A DNA stretch of 45,274 bases from VBAS01 sp035318985 (GTDB lineage: Bacteria; Bacteroidota; Bacteroidia; Chitinophagales; Chitinophagaceae). Location of the stretch: positions 1 to 45,274 of the forward strand of contig DATHDP010000060.1 of assembly GCA_035318985.1 (NCBI GenBank), in the 5' to 3' direction. Below the pieces are notes generated by a model, which saw only the letters and a program-made list of their open reading frames with translations, made no database searches and was not told where the DNA came from. Shown one piece after another: positions 1 through 9,477 of this stretch (its first letter is position 1; each line of letters starts with the position of its first letter). A program made the translations under genes and the position numbers.

Positions 1-2327
1 AATCAACTGGCGCAACTGCAAACGATGATTATGCAACTCGTTTGGCAAAGGTTGGAAGTTTAAATCCGAATTATATTGCCGATCCAAGGTGGTCAATGCC
101 GGGACATCCGGGTTTACGGTATATAGATTGGCAAGATGAAATAGAAAGAAAAGGTCAAATTCAGAACTATGAGATCGCAGCTAGCGGAGGAACAGATGCA
201 GTGAAGTATTTTATTTCAGGAAACTATGGTGTCAATGATGCTTTTATTATGAACGTGGGTTACAAAGTTTATTCTCTCCGGGCAAATGTAGACGCCAATG
301 TTAGTAAGAAAATAAAACTTGGAGTGAGTATCCTGCCATCATATTCCATCACTGAAGATCCGGGTATAGATAGTAAAGATGCAATTTTTCACCAGGCACT
401 TAGTTTGGCGCCAGTGCAGGAAGATTCAATGGGTGTACTTGTTAATACAGGTAAAAATGGACAATACATATGGAGCAGTACCACCAATTCTCCAGTTGGC
501 AAATTGACTTACAATAAGGGCACTACTAAACGTTATCGTACTATAGGCAGCATGTACGGAGAATGGCAAATTATTAATGGATTGAGTTTTAGAAGTTCAG
601 TCAATTTTGATAATACTGATAATGCTACGTCTGCGTATACGCCATATGTAACAGTTGGCACGCAGGCGGCCAGGACATTTACTGGCTCAAATAATCTGTT
701 AGCTGCCACATCTGGCTCTTATAATAGTTATCGAAGACAAACTTTTGTAAATGAGAATACACTTTCATATAATAAAATGTTCGACAAATATCATAGTAGC
801 TTAAATGTGTTGGCAGGTTTTGCATACAATTGGGATAAGTTTGACAGAACTACATTAAGTTCAAGTGGTGGATATACAAGCGCCGTGATACAAACATTAA
901 ATGCGGCGGCAGCTGTCACTGGAAATACAACATCAACTCAAAATGTGTTGACGTCATTTTTCGGCCGTTTGCAATATGGATACAAAGACAAATATTTCTT
1001 AGCGGCTAGTTTACGCAGTGATGGCTCATCAAGGTTTGGAGCGAATACAAAATATGGTACGTTCCCGTCCGTTTCTTTGAAATGGGTAGTGTCTGATGAG
1101 GACTTTATGAACGGAGTAAGTTTCATCAGCGATCTTAAGATACGTGCATCTTATGGAGAGAATGGTAATAATAACTTGCCTAATGATTATCCATGGGCTG
1201 CAACTATTGGATCTTTCGGATATCCTTTGGGTACACCGGCAGCAGCAATTGGACAAGCACCAAACGTTTTGTCTAATCCAGATCTGAAATGGGAAAAATC
1301 ACAGACCTATGACTTAGGTTTTGATTTTGGATTATTTAAAAATCGTATCACAGGATCATTCGATTATTATAATAAATTCAATACTGACCTGTTATTAAAT
1401 GTCCAGGCTTTGGGAGTAACCGCGTTTGGATCATATCTTACTAATATTGGTTCTGTAAGAAATATCGGGCAGGAAATTGAAATTAGTTCACGCAACCTGA
1501 TCGGTAAAGTTCAATGGACAACTTCAGTTAATCTAACGCATAACACTAATAAGATCGAAGCATTGGGTCCTGGTCAAACCCAGATCATCATACCTAACGG
1601 TTTTACGGTATCAGACCAGATACTGCGTGTTGGTGCGCCATTGAATAGTATTTATGTTTTGAAAGTACTTGGGTTTTTAACAGCAAAAGACATTGTTGAC
1701 AATGTACCTCGTTACGGTAATGAACAACCCGGTGATTTTAAATTCGATGATCTTAACAAAGATGGTTTAATAACTGAAGCGGATAAGCAAATAGTAGGAC
1801 ATCCTAATCCTGATTATACATGGGGTATGACTAATACTGTACGTTATAAAGGTTTTGATTTAAATGTTTTGATCCAGGGTCAATGGGGTGGTCATATTTA
1901 TTCACAATTGGGCAGGGCCATTTCACGTCCGGGCCAGGGAAGATCTGATAATCATCCGGCATCTTATGTAGACAGATGGTATTCTGAAACAGACCAGGGT
2001 GAAGGTAGGTTCGGCAAAGCATATTCAACATATAACAACCCGATCACTGCTGCAACTGATTGGTTATATTCATCAGATTACTTCAGAGTAAGAAATATTT
2101 CATTGGGCTATAATTTGAAAAGCCTTTTTAAATCCCAGACGATACACGAGGCAAGGGTTTATTTTACTTTGGAAAACTTTTTTGGTCATGATAAATACGT
2201 CAATGGCTTAAATCCTGAAGCAGCGAATACAACGGTAAGCACCAATGGTTCATATCCTGAAGCCGGAGATTATGGAGGGATGCCGCTGCCAAAATCTTTG
2301 ATATTCGGATTGTCATTTACTTTCTAA
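1..2327 (+). CDS. SusC/RagA-family TonB-dependent outer-membrane transporter, 5' truncated by window
   Basis: The reading frame is already open at base 3, so this is the C-terminal part (about 775 residues) of a transporter of roughly 1,000 residues. The signal peptide, carboxypeptidase-like domain and most of the plug lie outside the window. The visible part shows typical SusC barrel features: IDWQDEI followed by QNYEIAASGGT near the start, the YGTFPS strand, the WEKSQTYDLGFDFGLFKNRI segment and a terminal aromatic residue (GLSFTF) as in outer-membrane barrels. It should import oligosaccharides with its SusD partner, which starts 19 bp downstream. The context suggests pectic oligosaccharides, but the substrate is inference. 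The first in-frame start-like codon in the window (TTG at 42) is internal and is not the real start. Confidence 0.95.
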   Translation, partial: STGATANDDYATRLAKVGSLNPNYIADPRWSMPGHPGLRYIDWQDEIERKGQIQNYEIAASGGTDAVKYFISGNYGVNDAFIMNVGYKVYSLRANVDANVSKKIKLGVSILPSYSITEDPGIDSKDAIFHQALSLAPVQEDSMGVLVNTGKNGQYIWSSTTNSPVGKLTYNKGTTKRYRTIGSMYGEWQIINGLSFRSSVNFDNTDNATSAYTPYVTVGTQAARTFTGSNNLLAATSGSYNSYRRQTFVNENTLSYNKMFDKYHSSLNVLAGFAYNWDKFDRTTLSSSGGYTSAVIQTLNAAAAVTGNTTSTQNVLTSFFGRLQYGYKDKYFLAASLRSDGSSRFGANTKYGTFPSVSLKWVVSDEDFMNGVSFISDLKIRASYGENGNNNLPNDYPWAATIGSFGYPLGTPAAAIGQAPNVLSNPDLKWEKSQTYDLGFDFGLFKNRITGSFDYYNKFNTDLLLNVQALGVTAFGSYLTNIGSVRNIGQEIEISSRNLIGKVQWTTSVNLTHNTNKIEALGPGQTQIIIPNGFTVSDQILRVGAPLNSIYVLKVLGFLTAKDIVDNVPRYGNEQPGDFKFDDLNKDGLITEADKQIVGHPNPDYTWGMTNTVRYKGFDLNVLIQGQWGGHIYSQLGRAISRPGQGRSDNHPASYVDRWYSETDQGEGRFGKAYSTYNNPITAATDWLYSSDYFRVRNISLGYNLKSLFKSQTIHEARVYFTLENFFGHDKYVNGLNPEAANTTVSTNGSYPEAGDYGGMPLPKSLIFGLSFTF

Positions 2328-2346
2328 TAACTCTAATCTAAATAGA

Positions 2347-3906
2347 ATGAAAAAAATATCTTTTATTTTAATTATAGTGGTTGGCATCCTTTCATCATGT
2401 GAAAAGGACCTGAACCAGGTGCCGATCTCAACGGCAACAACTCAAACTTTTTATCAGCAGCCCAGCGATTTTATACAAGCCATTAATGCAACTTATAATT
2501 CTTTGAGAGGTTATCCGGACAGGGCACTGTTTCTTTCAGAAGTAAGGTCTGATAATATCTATCCAACCAATGATGTTGGTCGTGATCCTGATCCCATTAA
2601 TAATTTTGCAGTTGGGATAGCTCCGAATGTTTATGTTGAAGAAGCATGGAGTGCAAATTTTAGTGGAATATTCAGAGCTAATACCGTGCTCGAACAAATT
2701 GATAAAAATGGCGCTTATGTTGGTTCAGTACCATTATCTAACAGGTTAACAGCAGAAGCAAGATTTCTGCGTGCCTTTTTCTATTTCGATCTTGTTAAGT
2801 ATTTTGGTAAAGTACCTCTTATTGATCACCCTGTAACTGCTCTCGAAGCAACTACTATTCAACGTAGCGCTGTTGTTGATGTATATGCATTTATCATTGC
2901 CGATCTTCAATTTGCAATAGCGAATTTGCCAGCAAACTTTTCCGGTGTATTCCCTTCCTATACAGCAAGCGATGTTGGCCGTGCAAGCAAGTATGCTGCA
3001 GAAGCGTTGCTTGCAAAAGTTTATATGACCCGTTCAGGTCCAAATTATGGAATTGAAGGACCAGGCATGGGATTAAATGAATGGGCTAATGCATTAACAT
3101 TATTACAGGATATCATTACTAATGGTGGTTTTGTTTTCAACGTTGGTAATTATGCTTTCCCCGTACCTGCTACTGGTATTTTTTCTTATAGTAATCAAAG
3201 CCCAACTGCCAATAAAGAGGCAATATTTGATATTATGTATTTAACAGGACAGAATCCTGTTCTTGGAGCTACTTTTCCATGGCAACTTGTTCCCCAGGCA
3301 TATTTTAATGCATTACCAACAGGTAATCCTACATTAGGCGGAGCATTGGGCACACCATCTGTATCAAACAATTTGCTGGCAGCTTATGCATCAAATGATA
3401 CACGCAAGACGCCATTTTTTCATACAACAGCTTACAATAATTTAGGTACTATTGATAATCATGCATTCTTCAGAAAATATTTAGATACAACTAAGATCCC
3501 AACAACAACACGTTTTGATTGGGGCATCAATTTTATTGCTATAAGATATACAGACATCTTAATGCTAAAAGCCGAATGTATTTTGCATGGAGCACCCGGC
3601 GCTCAGACGGATGTTGATGCTATTGTTAACCAGGTAAGAACAAGAGCCGGACAACCTGCTATTTCGAACGTTACACTTGCGCAATTGTTTGATGAACGAA
3701 GAAGAGAATTTGCAGGCGAGGGTTTACGATGGTTTGATCTGCAAAGAAGCGGCAACCTGATAACAATTATGAATGCATGGATAGCTGTTGAAGATGTAGC
3801 AGTGCATAAAATGAACCAGGTAACGGCTAATGCTATTATTTATCCAATTCCACAATCGCAGTTAGACGCTGCACCCGGTCTTTATTCTCAGAACCCAGGA
3901 TATTAA
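2347..3906 (+). CDS. SusD/RagB-family surface glycan-binding lipoprotein
   Basis: This is a 519-residue protein with a lipoprotein signal peptide. The lipobox ILSSC places the lipidated Cys at residue 18. Then come the QVPISTATT segment and the TPR-rich SusD fold, including AEARFLRAFFYFDLVKYFG and the C-terminal DERRREFAGEGLRWFDLQR signature. SusD proteins cap the SusC barrel on the cell surface and hand glycan to it. Its position 19 bp after the susC stop implies cotranscription and pairing with that transporter. The length is usual for the family. The sequence does not reveal the ligand, and the enzyme block downstream suggests pectin-derived oligosaccharides. Confidence 0.95.
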   Translation: MKKISFILIIVVGILSSCEKDLNQVPISTATTQTFYQQPSDFIQAINATYNSLRGYPDRALFLSEVRSDNIYPTNDVGRDPDPINNFAVGIAPNVYVEEAWSANFSGIFRANTVLEQIDKNGAYVGSVPLSNRLTAEARFLRAFFYFDLVKYFGKVPLIDHPVTALEATTIQRSAVVDVYAFIIADLQFAIANLPANFSGVFPSYTASDVGRASKYAAEALLAKVYMTRSGPNYGIEGPGMGLNEWANALTLLQDIITNGGFVFNVGNYAFPVPATGIFSYSNQSPTANKEAIFDIMYLTGQNPVLGATFPWQLVPQAYFNALPTGNPTLGGALGTPSVSNNLLAAYASNDTRKTPFFHTTAYNNLGTIDNHAFFRKYLDTTKIPTTTRFDWGINFIAIRYTDILMLKAECILHGAPGAQTDVDAIVNQVRTRAGQPAISNVTLAQLFDERRREFAGEGLRWFDLQRSGNLITIMNAWIAVEDVAVHKMNQVTANAIIYPIPQSQLDAAPGLYSQNPGY

Positions 3907-3933
3907 ACGACTTCATACAAGCAGTCAGTGAAG

Positions 3934-3972
3934 AAAATGGTGTGTCATTATTTTAAATGGCCACCATTTTTT
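3934..3972 (+). terminator. Weak hairpin after first susCD pair
   Basis: Two alternative stems precede a run of six T: AAAATGGTG (3934-3942) with CACCATTTT (3962-3970), or the tighter AAATGG-CCA-CCATTT (3955-3969). The position, 28 bp after the susD stop, fits a terminator separating the two SusCD pairs, but the stem is AT-rich. Confidence 0.4.
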
Positions 3973-3975
3973 GTG

Positions 3976-3990
3976 CACAGGATATTCTGC
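3976..3990 (+). promoter_or_regulatory. Single CACAGGATA motif upstream of second susC
   Basis: CACAGGATATTCTGC lies in the 254-bp gap before the second susC. It resembles the tandem CAGGA sites at 9395, 12814 and 24215. The local context CCATTTTTTGTGCACAGGATA also resembles CCATTTTATTGTACAGGATA at 9382-9401. Here only one CAGGA is present, and the following CAGGATATTCTG is nearly palindromic. It is a weak member of the proposed operator set. The rest of this gap shows no gene. Confidence 0.25.
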
Positions 3991-4160
3991 TTTTTCATAA
4001 TTCCGGTAACGATTGCGTAGATTTCTTGTTTTTAGATTGATTTGCAGGATGCAGCATGATGGTTTTTGTCTGATAGTGACTATTTTTAAATTGAGGATTA
4101 AAATAAGATTGTTAAATTCCATTTTAATTCTTGATTTTTCAAAAATAAAACTGCTGCTAT

Positions 4161-7100
4161 ATGTCAAAACAAACTGCTATTTGCAGAAGTGTTTTCATGC
4201 TTACACTTCTGTTTTTGCTTTCACTTACTTCATTTTCTCAAACTTCTTTTAAAGTATCCGGTAAAGTATTTGATGAAAACGGCAAACCTGTAGAAGGCGC
4301 CACGGTACAGGTAAAGGGTACCACCATTGCTACCTCAACTATTGCTGATGGCTCTTATTCATTGATGGCCCCATCAGGAACTGCAACGCTGGTGATCACA
4401 TCAGTTGGATTTACCCAAATGGAGGTTGCTATTGCTAACAAAGAGGAAGTGATCGTACACACTTCAAGCATTGCTTCAGCATTACAGGATGTTGTTGTTA
4501 TCGGTTACACAACAGTTAAAAGAAAGGATGTAACCGGTGCCGTAGGGGGTATCAATCAGAAGGATATCAAGTCTCGCCCGGTTGACAATGCATTGCAGGC
4601 CATGCAGGGTAAAGTTGCAGGTGTTGATATAGGTTCAAATGAACGCCCGGGTACTATTCCCTCTATTAACATCCGCGGTGTACGTTCTTTGACTGCATCA
4701 AACACACCATTATTTGTAGTTGATGGAATTCCATTAATCACTGGCAGCATTGATAATATCAATCCCCAGGATATTGAATCAATTGATGTCCTGAAAGATG
4801 CTTCTGCCACTGCTATTTACGGCTCTCGTGGCGCCAATGGGGTTGTCATCATTACTACAAAACAAGCGAAGGCAGGAAAGATGACATTAAGCCTCAACAG
4901 TTCTTTTACTCTTGATCAATTAGTTGATAATGAAGAAAAGTTTAATGCAAGTGATTTTATTACTTTCCGTCGTTGGGCATATTATTATGCAGGGTTAAAT
5001 ACGACAACTGGTGTCAGCACCTATCCCCGGGGAGACCAACCGGATATAAACAGAGACAAAGTTTATTTTAGCCAAACTGCTGATAAATATGCATGGGCTA
5101 ATATCGCCCAGGGATGGGCTTCTGGAACCTGGGATGGATCTAAAGTGGCGACGACAGATTGGAGAGGTATGGTTACACAACAATCTATGACTACTGATAA
5201 TATACTTAGTGTAAGTGGTGGAACCGATAAAATTAAAGCGTATGGTTCTTTCGGTTATTTGAATAATAAAGGAACCATAAAAGGACAGTCATTTGAAAGA
5301 TATACTGCAAGATCTAACATAGATATTGCTGCAACTAAATGGCTTTCTTTTGGAACTAATTTAAACTTTAGTTATGGTACACAACAATATGGGCAATCCG
5401 GCACGGGAGTATCTACTGTAGGCAATCCCCAGGGCGGCTTATATGAATCCGCAAGAGCAAATTTCCCTTTTGCAGTACCTTATGATTCTGCCGGTAACAG
5501 GATCTCATTTCCGGGAGGTGATAATGCTATTAAGACCATTGTTGATGAATGGAAATATAATATTGATGAGAGGGTAACACTGAGAGCTTTTGGGAGTTTA
5601 TATGCCCAGGTAGATTTTGGTTCAATTGCCCCTATACTAAAAGGATTGAAGTATCGTCTGAACTTTGGTCCGGACCTGTCTTATTTTCGTGATGGAGTTT
5701 ATATAGATAAGAACTCAGTGGCTAATGGTGGTAGCAGTAGCTATGCTTCACTCACCAAAACCAGTACTTATTCCTACACATTAGATAATTTGCTTTATTA
5801 CGACAGAACCATTGGCCAACATACTTTTGGATTAACTTTATTACAAAGCGCAACAGGTTATACTCAGGAAACAAGTAATTCAACAGGTCTTGGTGTCCCT
5901 TTATCTTCTCAGTTGTGGAATGCATTAACTAGTGGTACTGTAACCGGTACACTAAGTACATCATCTAATATCATCGAACAGCAGCTCACTTCATACATGG
6001 CAAGACTTAACTACAGTTTTAAGGATAAATATTTATTAACTGTTTCAGCCCGCCAGGATGGTTCTTCTGTTCTTGCAGAAGGACATAAATATTCATGGTT
6101 CCCCTCAGCTGCATTAGCCTGGAGAATTAGCAAAGAAGGATTCATGAATGGCCTGGGTTGGATCAATGATTTAAAATTAAGAATTGGTGCTGGTGTTACG
6201 GGTAATTCAGCTATTGCCCCCTATGCAACACAAGGTCCGGCAACTTCACTTTTTTATCCTTTTTATACTTCCAGCACTGCAGGTTCAATACCAAATTCAA
6301 CTTTGGCAAACCAGGAACTTGGTTGGGAAAAAACAACTCAATACAATATCGGAGTTGATTTCAGCTTATTCAAAAACAGAATTTCCGGTAGTGTGGATGT
6401 GTATACTTCAAACACTTCAGATCTATTACTGCAGAGAAATATTCCAACTGTTACAGGTTTCAACACCACTTTTGCTAATATCGGTGAAACAGCAAACACA
6501 GGAGTAGATATTACGCTAACAACAGTAAATGTTAGGCAGAAAGATCTAACATGGACTACTACAACGACTGCTGCATGGCAAAAAGAACATATCGTAACAT
6601 TATCCAATGGAAAACAAAATGATATAAGCAATACCTGGTTCATTGATCAACCAATTGGTGTAATTTATGGTTATAAGGCGCTTGGATTATGGCAGCCGGG
6701 CGATAAAACAGAAATGCAGGCATTTAATGCCAATGGTAATGCGTTTTCTGCTGGCAATGTAAGGGTTGAAGACGTTAACGGGGATCATAAAATTGATGGA
6801 AATAATGATCGCCAGATAATTGGATGGACCAGGCCTCGTTGGATAGTTGGTATGACCAATACTGTTACTTATAAACAATTAGAATTTTCTATCTTTTTAT
6901 ACGGACGATTGAACTATATGTATAATTATGGAGGTGAAACAGAACCGGCACGCTATGTTACTAGGGAGGTTAACTATTATACTGAAAACAATCCAAATGC
7001 TGAATTTCAAAAGCCCATCTTCAATGCAGGTGGTGCACCACTTGATCCTTATTATGCCTCATTAGGTTATTTGCATGCTTCATTTATTAAGATCCGAAAC

Positions 7101-7277
7101 ATATCGTTGGGATATAATTTTAAACCAATTGCTAAAGCGGGAGTATCTAACTTAAGAATTTATTTCCAGGTGCAAAATCCTGGGATGCTATACTCCCAGA
7201 TCAAATTCCGTGATATGGATGTCGTGAGCCCAACCTGGAACAGAGGCTATACACTTGGAATCAATGCATCATTTTAA
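4161..7277 (+). CDS. SusC/RagA-family TonB-dependent outer-membrane transporter (complete)
   Basis: This is a complete SusC of 1,038 residues. Residues 1-27 form a signal peptide ending SFSQ. Residues 30-105 are the carboxypeptidase regulatory-like domain (VSGKVFDENGKPVEGATV). The TonB-box-like DVVVIGY lies at 110-116. The plug occupies about 118-235 (NALQAMQGKVAGVDI, PLFVVDGIPL, SIDVLKDASATAIYGSRGA) and is followed by the 22-strand barrel ending in LGINASF. It imports glycan across the outer membrane using TonB energy. The matching SusD starts 20 bp downstream. The protein is distinct from the first SusC of the window, so the locus carries two transport pairs in tandem, probably for different fragments of the same polysaccharide. 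Confidence 0.97.
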   Translation: MSKQTAICRSVFMLTLLFLLSLTSFSQTSFKVSGKVFDENGKPVEGATVQVKGTTIATSTIADGSYSLMAPSGTATLVITSVGFTQMEVAIANKEEVIVHTSSIASALQDVVVIGYTTVKRKDVTGAVGGINQKDIKSRPVDNALQAMQGKVAGVDIGSNERPGTIPSINIRGVRSLTASNTPLFVVDGIPLITGSIDNINPQDIESIDVLKDASATAIYGSRGANGVVIITTKQAKAGKMTLSLNSSFTLDQLVDNEEKFNASDFITFRRWAYYYAGLNTTTGVSTYPRGDQPDINRDKVYFSQTADKYAWANIAQGWASGTWDGSKVATTDWRGMVTQQSMTTDNILSVSGGTDKIKAYGSFGYLNNKGTIKGQSFERYTARSNIDIAATKWLSFGTNLNFSYGTQQYGQSGTGVSTVGNPQGGLYESARANFPFAVPYDSAGNRISFPGGDNAIKTIVDEWKYNIDERVTLRAFGSLYAQVDFGSIAPILKGLKYRLNFGPDLSYFRDGVYIDKNSVANGGSSSYASLTKTSTYSYTLDNLLYYDRTIGQHTFGLTLLQSATGYTQETSNSTGLGVPLSSQLWNALTSGTVTGTLSTSSNIIEQQLTSYMARLNYSFKDKYLLTVSARQDGSSVLAEGHKYSWFPSAALAWRISKEGFMNGLGWINDLKLRIGAGVTGNSAIAPYATQGPATSLFYPFYTSSTAGSIPNSTLANQELGWEKTTQYNIGVDFSLFKNRISGSVDVYTSNTSDLLLQRNIPTVTGFNTTFANIGETANTGVDITLTTVNVRQKDLTWTTTTTAAWQKEHIVTLSNGKQNDISNTWFIDQPIGVIYGYKALGLWQPGDKTEMQAFNANGNAFSAGNVRVEDVNGDHKIDGNNDRQIIGWTRPRWIVGMTNTVTYKQLEFSIFLYGRLNYMYNYGGETEPARYVTREVNYYTENNPNAEFQKPIFNAGGAPLDPYYASLGYLHASFIKIRNISLGYNFKPIAKAGVSNLRIYFQVQNPGMLYSQIKFRDMDVVSPTWNRGYTLGINASF

Positions 7278-7297
7278 TAATAATCAAATTGAATTAT

Positions 7298-9304
7298 ATG
7301 AATAAGTATAATATTTTTAAAAAATTAATATTTTTTGCAGGAGTACTTCTTATTATTCCGTCTTGCAAAAAAGAATTTTTGGACGAAGAACTTACAACGG
7401 CACCAAATAATGAGTTTTATAAAACTGATGCCGGCATACAACAATTGGCGGTGGGTACGTATTTCCAGGTTTTTGAGGTTCCGACAAACGGGGAATGGTT
7501 TTATTGTGCTACAAATTATGGAACGGATGAATTTCATATCGGTGGAGATCCGTCCAATTCACCCTGGAACAATTATGATCCAACTTTTAATCCCGCACTT
7601 GCTACCAATGGTAATTTGATGGGTGTCAATAATCAATGGGATGCCCTGTATATAGGGATCGGAGATGCTAATTTGTTAATTCAAAATGCGACAAATAGTA
7701 CTTCCACAGCCGATGCAATTAAGAAGACATCTTTAGGGGAAGGATATTTTATGCGGGCTTATTGCTATTTAAGATTAGTAAGTCAATTTGGTGCTGTACC
7801 GCTTAAGTTATTACCATCAACAACAGTTGAATTGGAATTTACAAGACAAGATCCAAAAGATATATACGCTCAGATAGTTAAGGATTTGCAACAGGCATCT
7901 ACTCTGTTACCAACTGCAGGTGGCCCTTATCGTATTACAAAAGATGCCGCTGATCATTTTCTGGCAAAAACATATTTATACAGAGCAAGTGAAATAAACA
8001 GTTCATGGAACTCTTCTACTGTAGCTGCAGACTTAGCGGCTGCTGTTACTCTTTGTGATGGGGTAATCTCCAGGCACCCATTGGCTTCCGATTTTAAAAG
8101 TATATGGAATTTTACGGGTATCAATTCAGCAAACGAAACCTTACCGGAAGTTATCCTTTCTGCTCAGTTAACCAATGATGTAACTACCAATCTTAATACA
8201 GGGAATACGCAGCATTTGTATTTTGTTTCCAGGTATGATATCCAGGACCAAATGGCTCGTGATCTGACGGGTGACAGACCTTTTAGCAGGTTAGCGACCA
8301 CTTACTACGACTATCGTTTATATGATATGGTTAATGATTCAAGATTTTGGAAATCTTTTAAAACTAAAAGTGCTGTAAATGGTACAGCTGCTTCTCCAAA
8401 TATTAAAGGTGACCTGGGAATTATGTTCGTGATCAATCAACCAGGCGATACACGATTCCCTTTATCAAAAATTAGTAAAGGCACAATTGGCACGACAAAT
8501 TCTCTTGTTAATGATGTCAATGGCACCGGGAGACCAATACCGACTACTTATGTAGCTTATCCTAATGGCAGAACAACAGACGGTGCATTGAATACTGATT
8601 TAACAACGGCTTATCAAGCTTTCCCATCTTTAAGTAAATATCTGGATGGTTCAAGAAATGCTTTAAATGATGTTCAGGGTCACAGAGATTTTATTTTAGC
8701 TCGTTCAGCCGAGACCTATTTAATTGCTGCCGAAGCAAAGATCAGGCTGGCTAAAGCTGGCACTGGTACTTATGCTGATGCATTGCCTTATATTAATGCA
8801 GTTCGTACAAGGGCTCAATTCGTTGGTGGAGAAAACAGAACTGCGTACAATGATGGAGGAAATACCTTACTGTCAGCAGCTCTTCAACCAGCAGGTGTTT
8901 CGAATTCATTTTATGCGGGAAATTCATATTACGAATCAAATAATATTCCGGTAACTACAGCTGCCGCGGCAAGTTTGGCTATAACTGATGTTAATACTTT
9001 GCCCGCACAAGATCAATTTGTTATTAATACTTTGGCACTGTCTAGTCAATATGATAAAATGCTATGCCTTGTGTTAGATGAACGTTCCCGTGAATTAATG
9101 GGAGAATTTCACCGCTGGGCAGATTTGTCGAGAACAAAAACATTAGTTGCAAGAGCCAAGGCATTTAATGTTGAAGCCGCAACTACTATTGCAGATAAAC
9201 ATCTTTTACGTCCGATTCCTCAAACATTCTTAGATGGCATACAAGCCGGTGGAGCTGCCCTGACTCCGGCACAAAAAACAGCGATGCAAAATCCGGGATA
9301 CTAA
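7298..9304 (+). CDS. SusD/RagB-family surface glycan-binding lipoprotein
   Basis: A 668-residue SusD-like protein. The ATG at 7298 is preferred over an in-frame TTG three codons upstream because it gives a clean signal peptide with lipobox IIPSC and lipidated Cys23. Family signatures include GEGYFMRAYCYLRLVSQFG in the helical core and a C-terminal DERSRELMGEFHRWADLSR. The closing RPIPQTFLD and MQNPGY are the usual SusD ending. It is longer than the first SusD (519 aa), with extra sequence between the TPR core and the C-terminus. It pairs with the susC 20 bp upstream and is followed by a strong terminator, so this susCD pair can be transcribed as its own unit. Confidence 0.95.
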   Translation: MNKYNIFKKLIFFAGVLLIIPSCKKEFLDEELTTAPNNEFYKTDAGIQQLAVGTYFQVFEVPTNGEWFYCATNYGTDEFHIGGDPSNSPWNNYDPTFNPALATNGNLMGVNNQWDALYIGIGDANLLIQNATNSTSTADAIKKTSLGEGYFMRAYCYLRLVSQFGAVPLKLLPSTTVELEFTRQDPKDIYAQIVKDLQQASTLLPTAGGPYRITKDAADHFLAKTYLYRASEINSSWNSSTVAADLAAAVTLCDGVISRHPLASDFKSIWNFTGINSANETLPEVILSAQLTNDVTTNLNTGNTQHLYFVSRYDIQDQMARDLTGDRPFSRLATTYYDYRLYDMVNDSRFWKSFKTKSAVNGTAASPNIKGDLGIMFVINQPGDTRFPLSKISKGTIGTTNSLVNDVNGTGRPIPTTYVAYPNGRTTDGALNTDLTTAYQAFPSLSKYLDGSRNALNDVQGHRDFILARSAETYLIAAEAKIRLAKAGTGTYADALPYINAVRTRAQFVGGENRTAYNDGGNTLLSAALQPAGVSNSFYAGNSYYESNNIPVTTAAAASLAITDVNTLPAQDQFVINTLALSSQYDKMLCLVLDERSRELMGEFHRWADLSRTKTLVARAKAFNVEAATTIADKHLLRPIPQTFLDGIQAGGAALTPAQKTAMQNPGY

Positions 9305-9331
9305 CATAGATATAAGCAGCAGTTTTCGATT

Positions 9332-9373
9332 AATGAAAAGGGCCCCGAAATGATCGGGGTCTTTTCATTTTTT
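9332..9373 (+). terminator. Rho-independent terminator after second susCD pair
   Basis: The left arm (9332-9348, AATGAAAAGGGCCCCGA) and right arm (9354-9369, TCGGGGTCTTTTCATT) pair along almost their full length with one bulge. The loop is five bases and the hairpin runs into a T tract. It lies 28 bp after the susD stop and separates the transport genes from the enzyme block. Confidence 0.85.
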
Positions 9374-9390
9374 AAGATCCTCCATTTTAT

Positions 9391-9411
9391 TGTACAGGAT
9401 AGCGCAGGACG
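9391..9411 (+). promoter_or_regulatory. Candidate operator: tandem CAGGA repeat upstream of GH105
   Basis: CAGGA at 9395-9399 and again at 9405-9409 lie exactly one helical turn apart (10 bp start to start), about 68 bp upstream of the GH105 start. The same spacing recurs at 12814 and 24215. A direct repeat with one-turn spacing is a plausible site for a dimeric activator. The regulator is not in the window. Confidence 0.4.
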
Positions 9412-9477
9412 AAAACGGATATGGTTTCAATAATTTTAAAAACTGCTATTGCCAGTTATATCTAATTTGCCTGCATT

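Noticed and set aside
7289..7297. TTG start for the second SusD
   Set aside because: The ATG at 7298 gives the normal lipoprotein signal and better spacing from the susC stop.
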